Shown in pieces: positions 26,101-34,223 of a DNA stretch of 64,000 nt. The notes below the pieces were generated by a model. That model worked only from the letters and a program-made list of their open reading frames with translations, was not told where the DNA came from and did not search any database. Position 1 is the first letter of the stretch. Every line of letters starts with the position of its first letter. The stretch spans positions 1 through 64,000 of the forward strand of contig CANSPM010000008.1 of NCBI GenBank assembly GCA_947648875.1, written 5' to 3'. This DNA comes from an uncultured Lachnospiraceae bacterium. GTDB taxonomy: Bacteria; Bacillota; Clostridia; Lachnospirales; Lachnospiraceae. The translations under genes and the position numbers were made by a program.

Positions 26101-27209
26101 CGGATAGAATACCGCAAATGGCGCGGCTGCTTTTTCACAGTGCCATGAGTTGTTTTGCGGTAGAGCGGGAAAGCATTCTCTGCGGATACCGGGGCGCGGG
26201 CAGGATTGTAAAAATCCCCCGGGGAATACGTCAGATAGAGGCGGAGGTATTTCGGGATGTCATGATGCTGGAGGAAATAGTAATTCCCGACAGTGTGGAC
26301 TATATTGGTCCCAGGGCTTTCCATGGCACGGCCTGGATAGACAGGCAGAGGCGAGTCTCCCCGTTTGTGACGGCAAACCATATGTTGCTGGACGCCTCCT
26401 GTTGTGAGGGAGAAGTCATCGTGCCCCGGGACATTAAAATGGTCTGCGGATGGGCCTTCGCCAACGGAATGGAGATAGAGAAGATACGGTTTATGTCCGC
26501 CAGCACCAAAGTGGAGGAACATGCTTTCCGTAATTGCATCTATTTAAGAGAAATAATTCTGCCGGACAATACTTCTGTTCGTATTACGGGCATCGCGGAC
26601 CGGGAGAGGACCCTCCCCGCCCTGGCCGCGCAGGCCGTCATGGACAGTATGAACTGTTTCAAGACAGACAAGAGCAATGTGCTTGTGGAGTGTACAGGGA
26701 ATATAGCCAGACTCCGTATGCCGGAGGGTATTACCGCCATTGGCGAAGGGGTGTTTCAGGAGGGAAATCTGCTGACTACAGTCACATTTCCCCAGTCCCT
26801 GTTATCTGTTGGAAACCGTGCCTTTTCAGGCTGCAAGTGGTTAAAAGAAGTCCTACAGGCGCAGAATGTGGAAGAAATCGGTGAAAGGGCTTTCTATAAC
26901 TGCGGGTCGCTGGAACGGGTAGAATGCCTGGAAAAACTCAGGCGTCTTGGTGCGAAGGCTTTTGAAAACTGTACTTCCCTGGAGGAAATTCTGATTCCAG
27001 AGGGCGTGGAGGAGATACCGGAGAGAACGTTTTACCGCTGTCACAGCTTAAAACAGATCAGCCTTCCCTCCAGCATAAAGCGGATTGGGAGGGAGGCTTT
27101 CGCTTTCTGCCGGGAACTGTCCCGGATCCGCATGCCCCGGAATACTACAGACCGGATTGTTATAGAAGAGAGAGCTTTTGCGGGATGCGCAGCAGAGCCT
27201 TTCCGGTAA
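23169..27209 (+). CDS. BspA-type leucine-rich repeat protein, giant, no signal peptide
   Basis: A 1346-residue protein made almost wholly of LRR_5/BspA-type units of about 23 residues, recognisable by repeated F..C..L..I..P..V..IG..AF patterns such as IGEGALKGCASLKKV, IGREAFDNCVKLLRI and IGERAFYNCGSLERV. I count more than thirty units, with less regular inserts near residues 170-210, 270-320 and 980-1010. LRR_5 proteins of Lachnospiraceae and Treponema often bind host or mucosal ligands, but this one has neither signal peptide nor membrane helix nor cell-wall anchor, so it is probably cytoplasmic or exported unconventionally. GTG 23163 and ATG 23169 are both possible starts. An aldo-keto reductase follows after 45 bases. 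Confidence 0.9.
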   Translation: MENMQIQNGILISYTGREETLAVPEGVHTIGEGALKGCASLKKVLLPPGLHRILGRAFKGCRKLEEVEIPAEVREIGAYAFHRCHALRSIALPPGVEELGDCAFLYCDSLEEACIPGVRRLGSQAFVNDVQLKRLTLSDALEEDCLCDVFTGCGLLADFTFTDGRHFVIPNAVEAVVGEGERELPPLVRGIAADILRMMKMDGRTVTEFLTNLKHVEIPAGVERIGKSAFFDKRGILSVKLPKSLKEIESRAFRNCISLETVLFEGDGMVIHDDAFKNCTSLKYIWTPDGIRHELKGIGQLSGPEVPGLVRTVHRQVLGNFRISGTILLKYLGAESRVVVPEGITIIAEEAFAGNETINRIILPHGLREIGQGAFRNCLLLQTITFPQSLERIGREAFDNCVKLLRIALPGTVTRLEAGTFKYCRVLKEVDLGGNLERIAEQVFFRCECLEEISFPESLAFIGGLAFYRCRALKKVRLSANVKQVDSMAFAESGVEEAWMGADCRKYGGDIFSDCDRLKKMVLEEGVRHVPDKLAWGCAALEQVTVPDSLVSAGVTPWENTPFLEKWIEEGQQGDIFWDGGKLNGEARLPENVRILAGGAFYGNQNITAVYLPESVKWIGPWAFDACSRLRRVYWHSPVDRLEEAVFAGCPELVSVEDAQGRPVAWKAVGNRAFYNCRSLRGICLQQAESIGNTALYGCAGLQWEESAAVLPGTLRYIGERAFEDTLLVKQEEKGLKVFGNIVFSAAGCAGELMVPEGVTGIAPFAFSENRGITSVVLPQSLAWIGEGAFWACRRLREINFPENLCEIGARAFEKCSSLGEIHLAAGTLGAAAFAYCTSLTKAVLSGVSVLPGRLFEGCASLQICICDCAARIREHCFSGCSGLRIFDFLHIEEIEEYAFEGCDALIKAELAAGVRIMPHAFEDCDRLDEICLVQGESGSKASCPDLREYAFSGCTSLRWVYFQGRRWEFNSYEDILSDRIPQMARLLFHSAMSCFAVERESILCGYRGAGRIVKIPRGIRQIEAEVFRDVMMLEEIVIPDSVDYIGPRAFHGTAWIDRQRRVSPFVTANHMLLDASCCEGEVIVPRDIKMVCGWAFANGMEIEKIRFMSASTKVEEHAFRNCIYLREIILPDNTSVRITGIADRERTLPALAAQAVMDSMNCFKTDKSNVLVECTGNIARLRMPEGITAIGEGVFQEGNLLTTVTFPQSLLSVGNRAFSGCKWLKEVLQAQNVEEIGERAFYNCGSLERVECLEKLRRLGAKAFENCTSLEEILIPEGVEEIPERTFYRCHSLKQISLPSSIKRIGREAFAFCRELSRIRMPRNTTDRIVIEERAFAGCAAEPFR

Positions 27210-27254
27210 AGTTCTTTGATTTTTCGGCTTATTTGGCAGGAGGGATCCATATAG

Positions 27255-28322
27255 ATGAAATATCGCAGGCTTGGAGAAACCGGGCTGTCCGTCTCAGAGG
27301 TGGGTTTCGGCACGATTCCCATTTTGCGCGGAAGCGTTCCTGTACTGCCGGAGTATTACAATCTGAGCGACGAAGAGGCGCTGGCTGTGATGGAATATGC
27401 CTATCGTCTCGGGTGCAATTTATATGACACGGCGATTGTGCCGGAATATGGCGACGCGGAGATAAAATTAGGGAAATTTGCAGCCCATATCGGCAGGGAG
27501 AATATCATTATCTCCGACAAGGCGCGTTTTTTTGACGGAAACGAGATGTATCTCGCTGTGAAGGCTTCCTGTGGAAATCTGGGAACCTGGGTGGATCTGT
27601 ACTTTGTACATCAGGCGGATGCCGCCCATGAGGAGGCTGTCTTTCAAAAGGGCGGCGCTTTGGATGCCCTGTCAGAATTGAAACAGGAAGGTGTGATACG
27701 TTTTGTGGGAGTGGCCTCCCATTACTATGATATATTGTTTCGGGGCGCTCGGGACCATCGAGTGGATGTACTACAGGGAAGCGGCAATCTTCTGGAACGG
27801 GGGATGCTGGAACGAATGAAGGGGGAGTCTCTTTTCCGGAAAAAGGGAATCCTGATTAACAAAGTATATGCCGCAGGGCTTTTGCCGAAATATTTTCCTG
27901 TGGAAATGCTGCTGGAAGCAGTGCTCTCTGATCCGGTTTCCTGTGCGCTGGTGGGAATCGGGACTACGCAACAGGCGTGGGAGGCGTTCCGTCCTCATAA
28001 AAGCAGCCCGGTTCCCGGCTTTGACGAAGTTCTATCCGTTCTGGGCAAAGACTTTGTTCCCATTCCCTGCGACCGATGCCAGAGATGTGTCTGTCCTCAG
28101 GGAACGGAAATACACACGATATTTCGGCAGTATCAGTACTTTTTTCTTGGAAAGGAGTATTGGGCGCTGCGGAAACTGGATATGGGTATCCGGCAGAGCG
28201 CCGACTGGTGTCGGAAATGTGTGGAAATGCCCTGCCTTTCTATGTGTCCCGCCGGAATCCGGATTCCGGACGAGATACAGAAAATTTGCTCACTGGTTCA
28301 GGTATATTACCATCCTTTTTAG
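27255..28322 (+). CDS. Aldo-keto reductase with C-terminal 2x[4Fe-4S] domain
   Basis: NAD(P)H-type aldo-keto reductase fused to a ferredoxin-like tail. The catalytic tetrad is visible as D58, Y65, K89 and H119 in a TIM barrel of about 260 residues. The tail has two cysteine clusters, C272/C275/C278/C280 and C319/C322/C327/C331 (CRKCVEMPCLSMCP), suggesting electron delivery from or to Fe-S carriers. Such fusions are common in anaerobic Firmicutes; substrate unknown. GGAGGG precedes the ATG. The stop codon overlaps the opposite MATE gene by four bases. Confidence 0.9.
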   Translation: MKYRRLGETGLSVSEVGFGTIPILRGSVPVLPEYYNLSDEEALAVMEYAYRLGCNLYDTAIVPEYGDAEIKLGKFAAHIGRENIIISDKARFFDGNEMYLAVKASCGNLGTWVDLYFVHQADAAHEEAVFQKGGALDALSELKQEGVIRFVGVASHYYDILFRGARDHRVDVLQGSGNLLERGMLERMKGESLFRKKGILINKVYAAGLLPKYFPVEMLLEAVLSDPVSCALVGIGTTQQAWEAFRPHKSSPVPGFDEVLSVLGKDFVPIPCDRCQRCVCPQGTEIHTIFRQYQYFFLGKEYWALRKLDMGIRQSADWCRKCVEMPCLSMCPAGIRIPDEIQKICSLVQVYYHPF

Positions 28323-29674
28323 TGGGCTGTGGAAGGCTGATTGCCGCTTGCTTTCATGTCTTTGCCATACATAAACAGGCAGATGACTGTCAAGACCGCT
28401 TCAACCACGGGTTGTGCCGCAATCACACCATTGATTTTCCAGAAATGATTCAGGAGGATTACGCCCGGAATAAAAAGTACGGCATTTCTCAGTACAGTGA
28501 CAACTAACGATTTTACCGCTTTCCCCAGTGCCTGGAAATAACTTGTTATCATGTTGATTATGCCAAGCAGGGGGGCAGACAGGCTGAGGACTCTTAAAAA
28601 ATACTCCGTCTGTATGATCAAAGCCTCGTCCTGTAGGAATATGGCGGCAAGAGGTTTTCCCAGAAGCATAAAAACGAAGGTGAATACGGCTCCCAGAATA
28701 ACTCCATATAGTATTGCACACTTCATCAGATCTGACATTCGCTTTTTCTCATTTCTTCCATAGCAATAGCCCACTAAAGGAGCCACACCCTGGGATAAAC
28801 CTACGGACAATAAAATGGGAACCATGTCAAGTTTATACGCAATTCCGCAGGAAGCCACTGCGTCAGATCCGTAGATGCCGATATAGTTGTTGAGTACAAT
28901 ATTGGATACACTCATAAGTACGGTGATAAGAGCGCCTGGAACACCGATGCTTACGACATTGCGGATCATTGCCGCATTTGGGGAAAAGCGACCTGGAGCC
29001 AGGGGGACCAACTGGTTTCCCCGGTGTTCTTCCCGAATCATGCAGCTGATATAATAGATTGTAGCGCATACAAATCCAAGGGACGTGGCCAGCGCGGCGC
29101 CGGATGTTCCCCAGCCCAGGATAGCGATAAACATGTAATCCAGTACCATATTAATCACATTTCCCAGGATCAGACCAATGGTCCCTTCCTTAATCAACCC
29201 CACCGACCGGAACAGATGAACAAATCCATTGGCCAGCATAATAAAAGGGGCGCCTGCAAAAATCCATTTCAGATAGTCACAGGTATAGGTGATGTTATCG
29301 GTGTCTGCACCGGATATTTCTGCCAGCGGATGCAGAAATATCAGTCCCAGAACAAGCGTGATAATACCTGCAATTGCCATTCCATATACACAGAAATTCA
29401 TTGTTGCGCCGGACTCTTTTTCCTTTTCTTCCCCCAGCAATCTGGCGATGACGCTGCTGCCACCCATTCCGAAAATACAGGCGATGGACATAATAATCAG
29501 CAGGATTGGCGCACACAGTGTCACGGCGGCAATTGTTGCAGGTTCTTTTGTCAGAGAAACAAAAAACGTATCAGCAATATTGTAAATAAGTGTGGTAAGC
29601 TGTCCTAACATGGCAGGTAGCCCCACGCGCATAATTGCTCTGGAATTATTTTTTTCTTCATAAACGGATGTCAT
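28319..29674 (-). CDS. MATE family efflux transporter
   Basis: Twelve-helix multidrug/toxin extrusion carrier, using Na+ or H+ gradients. Typical MATE segments are present: MRVGLPAMLGQLTTLIYNIADTFFV near the start, GMGGSSVIARLLG, and in the second half LSVGLSQGVAPLVGYCYG. The frame extends upstream to 29794, but ATG 29674 has GGGAGGAAAAATTG before it and gives a normal 451-aa protein. It is divergent from a Crp-family regulator with a perfect palindrome between them, so control by that regulator is likely. Its 3' end overlaps the aldo-keto reductase gene by four bases. Confidence 0.93.
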   Translation of the reverse strand: MTSVYEEKNNSRAIMRVGLPAMLGQLTTLIYNIADTFFVSLTKEPATIAAVTLCAPILLIIMSIACIFGMGGSSVIARLLGEEKEKESGATMNFCVYGMAIAGIITLVLGLIFLHPLAEISGADTDNITYTCDYLKWIFAGAPFIMLANGFVHLFRSVGLIKEGTIGLILGNVINMVLDYMFIAILGWGTSGAALATSLGFVCATIYYISCMIREEHRGNQLVPLAPGRFSPNAAMIRNVVSIGVPGALITVLMSVSNIVLNNYIGIYGSDAVASCGIAYKLDMVPILLSVGLSQGVAPLVGYCYGRNEKKRMSDLMKCAILYGVILGAVFTFVFMLLGKPLAAIFLQDEALIIQTEYFLRVLSLSAPLLGIINMITSYFQALGKAVKSLVVTVLRNAVLFIPGVILLNHFWKINGVIAAQPVVEAVLTVICLFMYGKDMKASGNQPSTAH

Positions 29675-29729
29675 ACAATTTTTCCTCCCTTGCTTTTTCT
29701 CTATTTTATTGTAAAATGTATTTTGATAA

Positions 29730-29745
29730 CAGGACATATGTCCTG
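29730..29745. promoter_or_regulatory. Perfect 16-bp palindrome, probable operator
   Basis: CAGGACATATGTCCTG is fully self-complementary and lies between the divergent MATE and Crp-family genes, directly before the GGAGG of the regulator. This is where an autoregulating dimeric activator/repressor would bind. The dyad does not match the E. coli Crp consensus. Confidence 0.7.
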
Positions 29746-29760
29746 CTGGAGGAATTTTTG

Positions 29761-30381
29761 ATGGAACGAATTTATGATCAAGGGGCAATTGCATCCCGCA
29801 TTGCCCAAAGCAGATATCATACGGTACTTTCCGCGCTGGATATAGATTTTTATCTGATAAAATACGAAAAAGGCGAGTTGGTGAGTTCCCCTGTTCAGAA
29901 TGAGCTTTTGTTCCAGATTGTGGAGCAGGGATCCCTCAATATCTACCTGATTCGCGAGGATGGTACACGCTATTCCCTGTCCAGCGGTAAAACGGACTAT
30001 TTTCTCGGAGATATGGATATCTTTTATCCCAGGAGTAACAGCATCTGTGCGGAGGCTGCTGAAAGTCTGGTCTGCATTGCGTTTTCCATAGAAAAACACA
30101 GGGAAAAGCTGCTATCCGATAACAGATTTCTGGAATTGATCTGTAAGAGTTTATCGGGCAAAATAGGAGCCATCACCGTCATGGATGCCGTTCCTGCTTC
30201 CCTCACAGATCGGGTACTGTCCTATATGAAGTATAAATGTGATAACAAAACCCTGAAAGGCGTGGAGCAGGCGGCCTTTCATCTCCATTGCACCCCGAGG
30301 CAGCTGCAAAGAATTTTAAATCGGATCGAGACAGCCGGACTGGTCAAAAAACTGGGGAAGGGGACATATAAACTGCTATAG
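29761..30381 (+). CDS. Crp/Fnr-family transcriptional regulator
   Basis: A 206-residue regulator with an N-terminal cyclic-nucleotide-binding-like beta barrel (about residues 20-125; NELLFQIVEQGSLNIYLIREDG and YFLGDMDIF) and a C-terminal winged helix (about 150-206; GVEQAAFHLHCTPRQLQRILNRIETAGLVKKLGKGTYKL). It is of the YeiL/Firmicute type; it lacks the N-terminal cysteine group of Fnr. The open frame begins at 29635, but ATG 29761 follows TGGAGG. The effector is unknown. Its palindrome and divergent MATE gene suggest that it senses a toxic compound and controls export. Confidence 0.87.
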   Translation: MERIYDQGAIASRIAQSRYHTVLSALDIDFYLIKYEKGELVSSPVQNELLFQIVEQGSLNIYLIREDGTRYSLSSGKTDYFLGDMDIFYPRSNSICAEAAESLVCIAFSIEKHREKLLSDNRFLELICKSLSGKIGAITVMDAVPASLTDRVLSYMKYKCDNKTLKGVEQAAFHLHCTPRQLQRILNRIETAGLVKKLGKGTYKLL

Positions 30382-30433
30382 TTTAAAGCCGTGCAGGAGA
30401 TACACACCCATCTCAAAGAAATAAAACTGACAG

Positions 30434-30462
30434 TTGCGGCGGCGGGGAATCCTGTGTATAAT
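30434..30462 (+). promoter_or_regulatory. Promoter for the GH13 gene
   Basis: TTGCGG (30434-30439), 17 bases, TATAAT (30457-30462). The gene starts at 30527, leaving a leader near 58 bases with AAAGGAG. Confidence 0.65.
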
Positions 30463-30526
30463 GGAGACAAAATTGCCTGGCAGCAAAGGCCGGACATTTA
30501 ACAGGTTCCGGAAAGGAGAATGTGCT

Positions 30527-32173
30527 ATGGACAGGGAGAAGGTAACTCAAAACAAATGGTGGAAAAGCGCCGTGATCTATCAGATTTATCCTCGCAGCTT
30601 TGCGGACAGCAACGGGGACGGTATAGGGGATTTGCGGGGCATTATCTCCAAATTGGACTATCTGGAGAGACTGGGAATCGACGCAGTGTGGCTTTCGCCG
30701 GTGTGTAAGTCTCCCCAGGATGACAACGGGTATGATATCTCTGATTACCAGGATATTGACCCCATGTTTGGGACTCTGGAAGATATGGAAGAGCTGATCA
30801 GGGAGGCGGGAAAGCGTCATATTCGCATTATCATGGACCTGGTGCTGAACCACTCTTCGGATGAGCACCGCTGGTTTCAGGAAGCCAAAAAGAGCAGGGA
30901 AAATCCGTATCATGACTATTATGTGTGGAGAGACGGCACAGAGGGCGTATTTCCCAACGACATGCGGGCCGCTTTCGGAGGACCCGCATGGGAGTGGGTG
31001 CCGGAAGTGCAGCAGTATTATTTTCATCAGTTTTCTGTGAAACAGCCGGATTTAAACTGGGAAAATCCCAGGCTGCGCAGGGAAATCTATGACATGATCA
31101 ACTGGTGGACCGCAAAAGGTGTGGGGGGCTTCCGGCTGGATGTGATAGATCAGATTGCCAAGGAGCCGGACAAAAAAATCACCAACAACGGGCCAAGACT
31201 ACATGAATTTCTGCGGGAACTGAGCCGTGAGACCTTCCAGAAGGCGGATCTGGTTACCGTCGGGGAAGCCTGGGGAGCGACCATAGAGCTGGCGAAGCTC
31301 TATAGCAATCCGGACAACAGTGAACTCTCCATGGTATTTCAGTTTGAGCATATAGGCCTGGACCAGGTGGAGGGGAAGGAGAAGTGGGATCTGGCGCCTC
31401 TGCCCTTTCTGAAACTGAAAGAGGTGTTTGCGCGATGGCAGAGCGGGTTGCACGGAAAGGGCTGGAACAGTCTGTTCTGGAATAATCATGATCTGCCCCG
31501 AATAGTCTCCCGCTGGGGGAATGACGGAGCATATCGGGTGGAATCCGCTAAAATGCTGGCGATTCTCCTTCATGGGTTACAGGGAACGCCCTATATATAT
31601 CAGGGTGAGGAACTTGGCATGACCAATGTGCAATATGAGATAGAGGATTATAGGGATATTGAAACCCTGCATTTGTATGAGGAGCGCCTCAAAAAGGGAT
31701 ACAGCCGGGAGGAAGTCATGCGTTCGATCCATGCCAGAAGCCGGGACAACGCAAGAACGCCCATGCAGTGGAGCGACGGAGAAAACGGGGGATTTACCAA
31801 AGGAACGCCCTGGATCAAAGTCAATCCCAATTACCGGCAGATCAACGCGGATGGGCAGTTGGGTGATGAGGATTCTGTTTTCAGCTGCTACAAAAACCTT
31901 ATTCGGCTTCGCAAGAAATATCCCGTGTTCGTGGACGGTGATTTTCAGATGCTGCTTATGGAGGATGAAAATATATTCGCCTATACCAGGGAGCATGAAG
32001 ATTCCCGGCTTCTGGTGGTCTGCAATTTCTCCGGAAGTACAGTGAATTGCCCGCTGGAAGAGCCGGGTGCCTCCATGAGACTGCTGATCGGAAACTACAG
32101 GGAGGAGGGGCCGATTTCCACACTGCGTCCCTATGAGGCCAGAATGTATCTGAGCGTCCAAAGAGAAATCTGA
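30527..32173 (+). CDS. GH13 alpha-glucosidase, probably oligo-1,6-glucosidase
   Basis: Cytoplasmic glucosidase that removes glucose from the non-reducing ends of isomalto- or malto-oligosaccharides. The (beta/alpha)8 barrel shows all four conserved regions: DLVLNHSS, GFRLDVI with nucleophile D205, VGEAWG with acid/base E247, and NNHDLPR with D322. The residue after the nucleophile is Val, which in subfamily GH13_31 goes with alpha-1,6 rather than alpha-1,4 preference. Length 548 aa is normal; no signal peptide. The start at 30527 follows AAAGGAG; the frame is open from 30434. It stands alone with its own promoter and terminator, convergent to a GH29 gene. Confidence 0.94.
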   Translation: MDREKVTQNKWWKSAVIYQIYPRSFADSNGDGIGDLRGIISKLDYLERLGIDAVWLSPVCKSPQDDNGYDISDYQDIDPMFGTLEDMEELIREAGKRHIRIIMDLVLNHSSDEHRWFQEAKKSRENPYHDYYVWRDGTEGVFPNDMRAAFGGPAWEWVPEVQQYYFHQFSVKQPDLNWENPRLRREIYDMINWWTAKGVGGFRLDVIDQIAKEPDKKITNNGPRLHEFLRELSRETFQKADLVTVGEAWGATIELAKLYSNPDNSELSMVFQFEHIGLDQVEGKEKWDLAPLPFLKLKEVFARWQSGLHGKGWNSLFWNNHDLPRIVSRWGNDGAYRVESAKMLAILLHGLQGTPYIYQGEELGMTNVQYEIEDYRDIETLHLYEERLKKGYSREEVMRSIHARSRDNARTPMQWSDGENGGFTKGTPWIKVNPNYRQINADGQLGDEDSVFSCYKNLIRLRKKYPVFVDGDFQMLLMEDENIFAYTREHEDSRLLVVCNFSGSTVNCPLEEPGASMRLLIGNYREEGPISTLRPYEARMYLSVQREI

Positions 32174-32211
32174 ATGTATTAGCAAGATGTATGGAAGCAT
32201 AATGCGGATAG

Positions 32212-32250
32212 AAATGGAGACAGCAGCCGTTATGGCGGATGTCTCCATTT
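32212..32250. terminator. Hairpin terminator between convergent GH13 and GH29 genes
   Basis: AAATGGAGACA (32212-32222) pairs perfectly with TGTCTCCATTT (32240-32250), with a 17-base loop. The flanking A and T bases allow action on both strands. Confidence 0.75.
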
Positions 32251-32296
32251 TCTGACATAAGAATATGGTGGAATGCGGATTATGCGGCTCTAATAT

Positions 32297-33769
32297 CTAG
32301 TCAACAGCGATCTTAAATACAATAGGATAGTCACTTTGCAGACTGCATCTGATATGCAGTCCTTCTTCGTCCCGGCTCCAACGGCAGGGTTCATCCGTTC
32401 CCAACGCCTGCACATCCCGGATGATGCCATGGAAATTGGCCTGTCTGGAGGCGTCCTGTTCCCCCAGGGAGGTAATACAGTAGTCTCCGTCCTCGCTGCA
32501 TCTAAGGGCAGTGACATAGAGATAGCCCTTAGCGGTGGTAAAGCGGAAGTCCTTGGAGGTAAATTCTTTCTTGATTCCGTCTGAAAACTGTCCCTCCACA
32601 ATCTGCGTGGGTCCCTCTCCGTATTTTCTCCAGATATTCGATTCGTAGATGGCTTCTCCGTTTACTTTCAGCCACTGTCCGATGGCCAGAAGTACCTTTT
32701 CGTCCTCGGTGGATATGGTGCCGTCTGCTTTGGGGCCGACATTCAGCAGAAGACATCCATTCTTACTCACAATATCCACCAGATCACATACAATGTCCTT
32801 TGCGGGCTTAAACTGGTTGTTTTCCGTGTAGCACCAGGAATTGAGGGCGATGGCGGTGTCTGTCTGCCAGAAGAACGGCTTCATATCTGCAAACTGTCCC
32901 CTTTCCACATCCGGCACCGCAGACCCGAACTGGAATGCGTCATGCTTGTAGTTGATGGCGACCTCCGTGCCCCACTCGGCGGCCCGGTTGTAATAGTAGG
33001 CGGCAATTTTCCGCAGATAGGGTTTGCAGACCTCCCGCTGTATCCACCAGTCAAAATAAAGGATTTTCGGCTGATAGCGGTCTATGATTTCGCAGGTGCG
33101 CACCAGCCAGTCCTGCAAATATTCCTCCGTGGGTTCGGGGTCCCCGGAGAGGGCCTGGTGATCCGGCTCCGGCATGGCCGGCCAGTAGAAATCTCCGCGC
33201 TGCAAAGGCTCTTTAATGTCACTTTCAAATTCTTTGCCATGTCCCATAAAGAACCAGTGTTCCAGGCGATGCGTGGATGCGCCCATCATCATCCCCGCGC
33301 GCTCGCAGCTTTCCTTCAATTCACCCAGTACGTCCCTCCCCGGCCCCATTTCACAGGCATTCCAGTGGGAGATTTCACTGTGGTACATCTGGAAACCGTC
33401 ATGATGCTCCGCCACCGGCACCACATATTTAGCTCCGGCCTGCCGGAATAGATCCGCCCACTTGTCCGCCTGAAAATGTTCGGCGCGGAACAGGGGGAGA
33501 AAATCCTTATAGCCGAAATCCGTATGCCTGCCATAAGTCTTGATATGGTGCTCATATTCCGGCGAACCCTGGATATACATGTTGCGGGAATACCACTCGT
33601 TGCCGAAAGCGGGCACACTGTAGATTCCCCAGTGAATAAAGATTCCGAACTTTGCCTTCTGATACCATTGGGGAACACGGTAGGAGGACAGAGACTCCCA
33701 GGTATCCCTGTAAGGGCCACAGGCAATCACGTCGTCAATTTGATGGAGGTATCGGGTTAAATCGTACAT
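32297..33769 (-). CDS. GH29 alpha-L-fucosidase
   Basis: Releases terminal alpha-L-fucose. The N-terminal catalytic barrel begins with the typical WYQKAKFGIFIHWGIYSVPA and contains YVVPVAEHHDGFQMY; the probable nucleophile is D240 in ILYFDWW. A C-terminal beta-sandwich (from about residue 370) is typical. Length 490 aa. No signal peptide, so it probably works on imported fucosylated oligosaccharides, for example from host glycans. The acid/base residue differs across the family and cannot be fixed by reading. AAAGGATG precedes the ATG; a promoter lies about 70 bases upstream. Confidence 0.94.
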   Translation of the reverse strand: MYDLTRYLHQIDDVIACGPYRDTWESLSSYRVPQWYQKAKFGIFIHWGIYSVPAFGNEWYSRNMYIQGSPEYEHHIKTYGRHTDFGYKDFLPLFRAEHFQADKWADLFRQAGAKYVVPVAEHHDGFQMYHSEISHWNACEMGPGRDVLGELKESCERAGMMMGASTHRLEHWFFMGHGKEFESDIKEPLQRGDFYWPAMPEPDHQALSGDPEPTEEYLQDWLVRTCEIIDRYQPKILYFDWWIQREVCKPYLRKIAAYYYNRAAEWGTEVAINYKHDAFQFGSAVPDVERGQFADMKPFFWQTDTAIALNSWCYTENNQFKPAKDIVCDLVDIVSKNGCLLLNVGPKADGTISTEDEKVLLAIGQWLKVNGEAIYESNIWRKYGEGPTQIVEGQFSDGIKKEFTSKDFRFTTAKGYLYVTALRCSEDGDYCITSLGEQDASRQANFHGIIRDVQALGTDEPCRWSRDEEGLHIRCSLQSDYPIVFKIAVD

Positions 33770-33841
33770 TTTGGATCATCCTTTCTTATGTTTTTCCGTT
33801 TACTTCTGTAGGACTTCCATATGGATATATCGTCAGGAATT

Positions 33842-33870
33842 ATTGTAGCATGAAAGAGAGAGCTGTTCAA
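33842..33870 (-). promoter_or_regulatory. Promoter for the GH29 gene
   Basis: On the minus strand: TTGAAC (33865-33870), 17 bases, TACAAT (33842-33847), 72 bases before the start codon. Confidence 0.65.
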
Positions 33871-33882
33871 TACGATTCCGAG

Positions 33883-33911
33883 AAGTTTGGATATTGCATA
33901 TCCAAATACAC
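33883..33911. repeat. Dispersed 29-base palindromic repeat, copy 2
   Basis: Begins AAGTTTGGATATTGC and ends TCCAAATACAC. It agrees with copy 1 at both arms and the trailing ACAC; the central bases differ but keep pairing (GGATAT/ATATCC). Confidence 0.78.
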
Positions 33912-34116
33912 CCTGGTGTACTGACTGCGTTATGTAGGAAATGATCCCGGATGGCCGCCCTGTCTGAAAAATCGGCGGGGGCGTGGTCGGGGAGTAAAAT
34001 CTCCGTATGGACTACGCTGCCTTTGCGGGTGTAGGATGAATTGATATATGTGTATTAAAATAATAGACAGGTAATAAACTATAAAAATGTTTCACGGCGG
34101 TTGTATTGCGCAAATA

Positions 34117-34145
34117 TTGATGTTGTGGGGAAAATCATGTATAAT
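34117..34145 (+). promoter_or_regulatory. Promoter for the PepSY lipoprotein gene
   Basis: TTGATG (34117-34122), 17 bases, TATAAT (34140-34145), about 78 bases before the start codon. Confidence 0.75.
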
Positions 34146-34223
34146 ATGCGTATAAGAAGAGTGCGTTGCCAAAATCCATCGGTATCGGGGGCGTAAGGGA
34201 GTATTTTGGAGGAAAATAGGAGA

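Larger units (their letters stand above)
33770..34223. other. Divergent intergenic region, GH29 and PepSY genes
   Basis: About 454 bases. It holds a minus-strand promoter for the fucosidase, the second copy of the 29-base palindromic repeat (followed by a small TACACCCTGGTGTA hairpin), and a plus-strand promoter for the PepSY lipoprotein. Nothing else in it looks coding. Confidence 0.6.
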
